Shown here in pieces: positions 62,437-64,000 of a stretch of DNA of 64,000 nucleotides. Below the pieces are notes generated by a model. It was not told the origin of the DNA, did no database searches, and worked only from the letters and a program-made list of their open reading frames with translations. The translations under genes and the position numbers were made by a program. The number at the start of each line of letters is the position of its first letter. The stretch's first letter is position 1. The DNA comes from Arthrobacter crystallopoietes (GTDB lineage Bacteria > Actinomycetota > Actinomycetes > Actinomycetales > Micrococcaceae): NCBI RefSeq assembly GCF_002849715.1, contig NZ_CP018863.1, positions 1,488,001 through 1,552,000 on the forward strand, written 5' to 3'.

Positions 62437-63561
62437 GTGAAGTTCAGAGTTGATCGGGATGTCCTGGCCGAGGCCGTAACCTGGACAGCCCGCTCGCTGT
62501 CGCCGAGGCCTCCTGTACCCGTGCTGTCAGGCCTGCTCATCAAAGCCGAAGCCGGCATGGTCAGCATCGCCAGCTTCGATTACGAGATATCCGCCCGTCT
62601 TCAGATTCCTGCGGACGTGAGTGAAGAAGGCACTATCCTCGTTTCCGGCCGGCTCCTCGCGGACATCTCCCGGAGCCTGCCCTCGGCCCCCGTTGATGTC
62701 GCCACCGATGGAACGAAGGTAACCCTGACCTGCCGCAGTAGCCGGTTCAACCTGGCAACCATGCCGGTGGGCGACTACCCCGAACTGCCTGCACTGCCCG
62801 ATATCAGCGGTGTTGTTGACGGAGAAGCTTTTGCGGAAGCCGTTAGCCAGGTGATCATCGCGGCGAGCCGGGACGACACTCTGCCGATCCTGACCGGTGT
62901 CCGCATGGAGATCGAAGACGACCTCATCACCTTGCTCTCCACAGACCGGTACCGTCTGGCGCTGCGCGAGGTAGCCTGGCGGCCGGCCACACCCGGTATC
63001 TCCACCAGCGCACTGGTCAAGGCAAAAACCTTGAACGAAGTTGCCAAGACTCTTGGTGGTTCCGGCGATCTGAGCATTGCGCTTTCGGACAATAGTGAAC
63101 TGATCGGCTTCGAAAGCGGCGGTCGCCGAACCACTTCGCTGCTCGTCGACGGTGATTACCCCAAGATCCGTTCATTGTTCCCGGAGAACACACCCATCCA
63201 CGCCACGGTCGAAACCTCGGTGCTGGTTGAGGCAGTACGCCGCGTATCCTTGGTGGCCGAGCGCAACACGCCCGTGCGCTTGGCCTTCACCGACGGGCAG
63301 CTCTCGCTGGACGCTGGCACCGGCGAAGACGCCCAGGCTTCCGAAGCAATCGAAGCAGCCTTGTCCGGAGATGAAATTACGGTCGCTTTCAACCCGCATT
63401 ACCTGTCGGAAGGCCTCAACGCCTTCAGCAGCAAGTACGTGCGGTTCTCCTTCACGACTCCGCCGAAGCCGGCAGTTATGTCAGCGCAGGACGACCTCGA
63501 AGGTGAAGACAAAGAAGACTACCGCTACCTGCTGATGCCGGTACGGTTGCCCAACCAATAA
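62437..63561 (+). CDS. dnaN: DNA polymerase III beta sliding clamp
   Basis: A 374-residue clamp with three similar domains. It starts at GTG with MKFRVDRDVLAEAVTWTARS; LPILTGVRMEIEDDLITLLS marks domain II and PVRLAFTDGQLSLDAGTGED domain III; the end YRYLLMPVRLPNQ is the conserved C terminus. It rings DNA and holds polymerase and repair proteins. It follows oriC as expected. Confidence 0.97.
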   Translation: MKFRVDRDVLAEAVTWTARSLSPRPPVPVLSGLLIKAEAGMVSIASFDYEISARLQIPADVSEEGTILVSGRLLADISRSLPSAPVDVATDGTKVTLTCRSSRFNLATMPVGDYPELPALPDISGVVDGEAFAEAVSQVIIAASRDDTLPILTGVRMEIEDDLITLLSTDRYRLALREVAWRPATPGISTSALVKAKTLNEVAKTLGGSGDLSIALSDNSELIGFESGGRRTTSLLVDGDYPKIRSLFPENTPIHATVETSVLVEAVRRVSLVAERNTPVRLAFTDGQLSLDAGTGEDAQASEAIEAALSGDEITVAFNPHYLSEGLNAFSSKYVRFSFTTPPKPAVMSAQDDLEGEDKEDYRYLLMPVRLPNQ

Positions 63562-63634
63562 GCCGAAAGTAGCAAGAACCTCAGTTCAGACCCGCGCCAC
63601 TAGTCTCAACCACAACCGGGAAAGAGTGATCGTT

Positions 63635-64000
63635 ATGCACATCGGCCTCATTGGACTTGGGAAAATGGGCTTCAACATGCGCCAACGCCTCCGTGACGCG
63701 GAAATCGAGGTTACCGGTTACGACCGCAATCCCGAGCGGACGGATGTTGAATCGGTCGATGCGCTGGTGGCAAAGGTTCCGGCTCCGCGGATTATCTGGG
63801 TGATGGTCCCCGCAGGGGAAATCACGGATTCGGTTATCACCGATCTGGCCGGAAAGCTTGAACCCGGAGACCTTGTGATCGATGGCGGGAACTCCAAGTT
63901 CACGGAGGACCAGAAACATGAGGCACTGCTGGCCGAGAAGGGCATCGGTTTTGTTGACGTCGGTGTCTCCGGCGGTGTGTGGGGGCTGGCCAACGGTTAT
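63635..64000 (+). CDS. gnd: 6-phosphogluconate dehydrogenase, decarboxylating (5' part)
   Basis: The first 122 codons of a gene cut by the window edge. NAD(P) motif MHIGLIGLGKMGFNMRQRLR, then IIWVMVPAGEITDSVI and DLVIDGGNSKFTED, and VDVGVSGGVWGLANGY at the edge, all typical of the GndA-type enzyme of the pentose phosphate pathway. Its place after dnaN is common in Micrococcaceae. Confidence 0.93.
   Translation, partial: MHIGLIGLGKMGFNMRQRLRDAEIEVTGYDRNPERTDVESVDALVAKVPAPRIIWVMVPAGEITDSVITDLAGKLEPGDLVIDGGNSKFTEDQKHEALLAEKGIGFVDVGVSGGVWGLANGY

Noticed and set aside
1..64000. tRNA, rRNA, CRISPR arrays, prophage genes
   Set aside because: No T-loop-like GTTCGANTC clusters, no regular short repeats with spacers, and no phage structural genes were recognised on reading. 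A tRNA or Rfam scan would be decisive.

Overview
The window reads as a high-GC actinobacterial chromosome, most likely a member of the Micrococcaceae close to Arthrobacter. The main reasons are the order murJ - pseudokinase - trxB - trxA - cwlM - parB - parA - rsmG - khpB - yidC - yidD - rnpA - rpmH - dnaA - oriC - dnaN, actinobacteria-only families (DUF4193, DUF3090, the SCO1664 family, DUF3040), and frequent GTG starts with GTGA/ATGA overlaps. No rRNA, tRNA or CRISPR array was recognised.

Layout. (1) 1-15.5 kb is a respiratory nitrogen block: an ArsR-type regulator overlapping a SulP transporter, a copper nitrite reductase fused to a large membrane domain, a divergent flavohemoglobin, and a tight narGHJIK operon on the minus strand with a divergent PPOX-fold gene. 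(2) 15.5-30.1 kb is an accessory patchwork: VOC protein, two copies of a 76-residue gene (one frameshifted), a STAS protein, a complete IS3-family element inside a broken sortase gene, a ZIP transporter, a Tat multicopper oxidase with a private signal peptidase, a DUF4193 protein, a LysR regulator and the phosphomutase/DUF3090/SCO1664 trio. Five copies of a 25-bp motif with dif-like geometry lie in the gene gaps here, and a 65-bp direct repeat brackets the whole segment. (3) 30.1-42 kb holds a luciferase-like monooxygenase, a second DUF4193 gene, a glycine-betaine-type Rieske demethylase pair followed by gene relics, a run of tiny ORFs, a DUF418 membrane protein, a histidine phosphatase, the CCA enzyme and a NUDIX hydrolase. 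(4) 42-64 kb is the conserved origin region.

The most unusual stretch is 48383-54187: about 5.8 kb between cwlM and parB with no convincing gene but ten near-perfect parS sites, plus one more inside parB and one inside parA. With ParA and ParB beside it and oriC about 8 kb further on, it reads as an expanded centromere.

How the parts work together. NarK imports nitrate, NarGHI reduces it to nitrite, the NirK fusion makes NO, and Hmp oxidises NO back to nitrate; no NO reductase is present here. MurJ, its split-off pseudokinase partner and a zinc-ligand-less CwlM look like the actinobacterial lipid II control module. DnaA, DnaN, oriC, ParAB and parS cover replication and segregation. Assignments rest on reading translations by eye; no database search was run.
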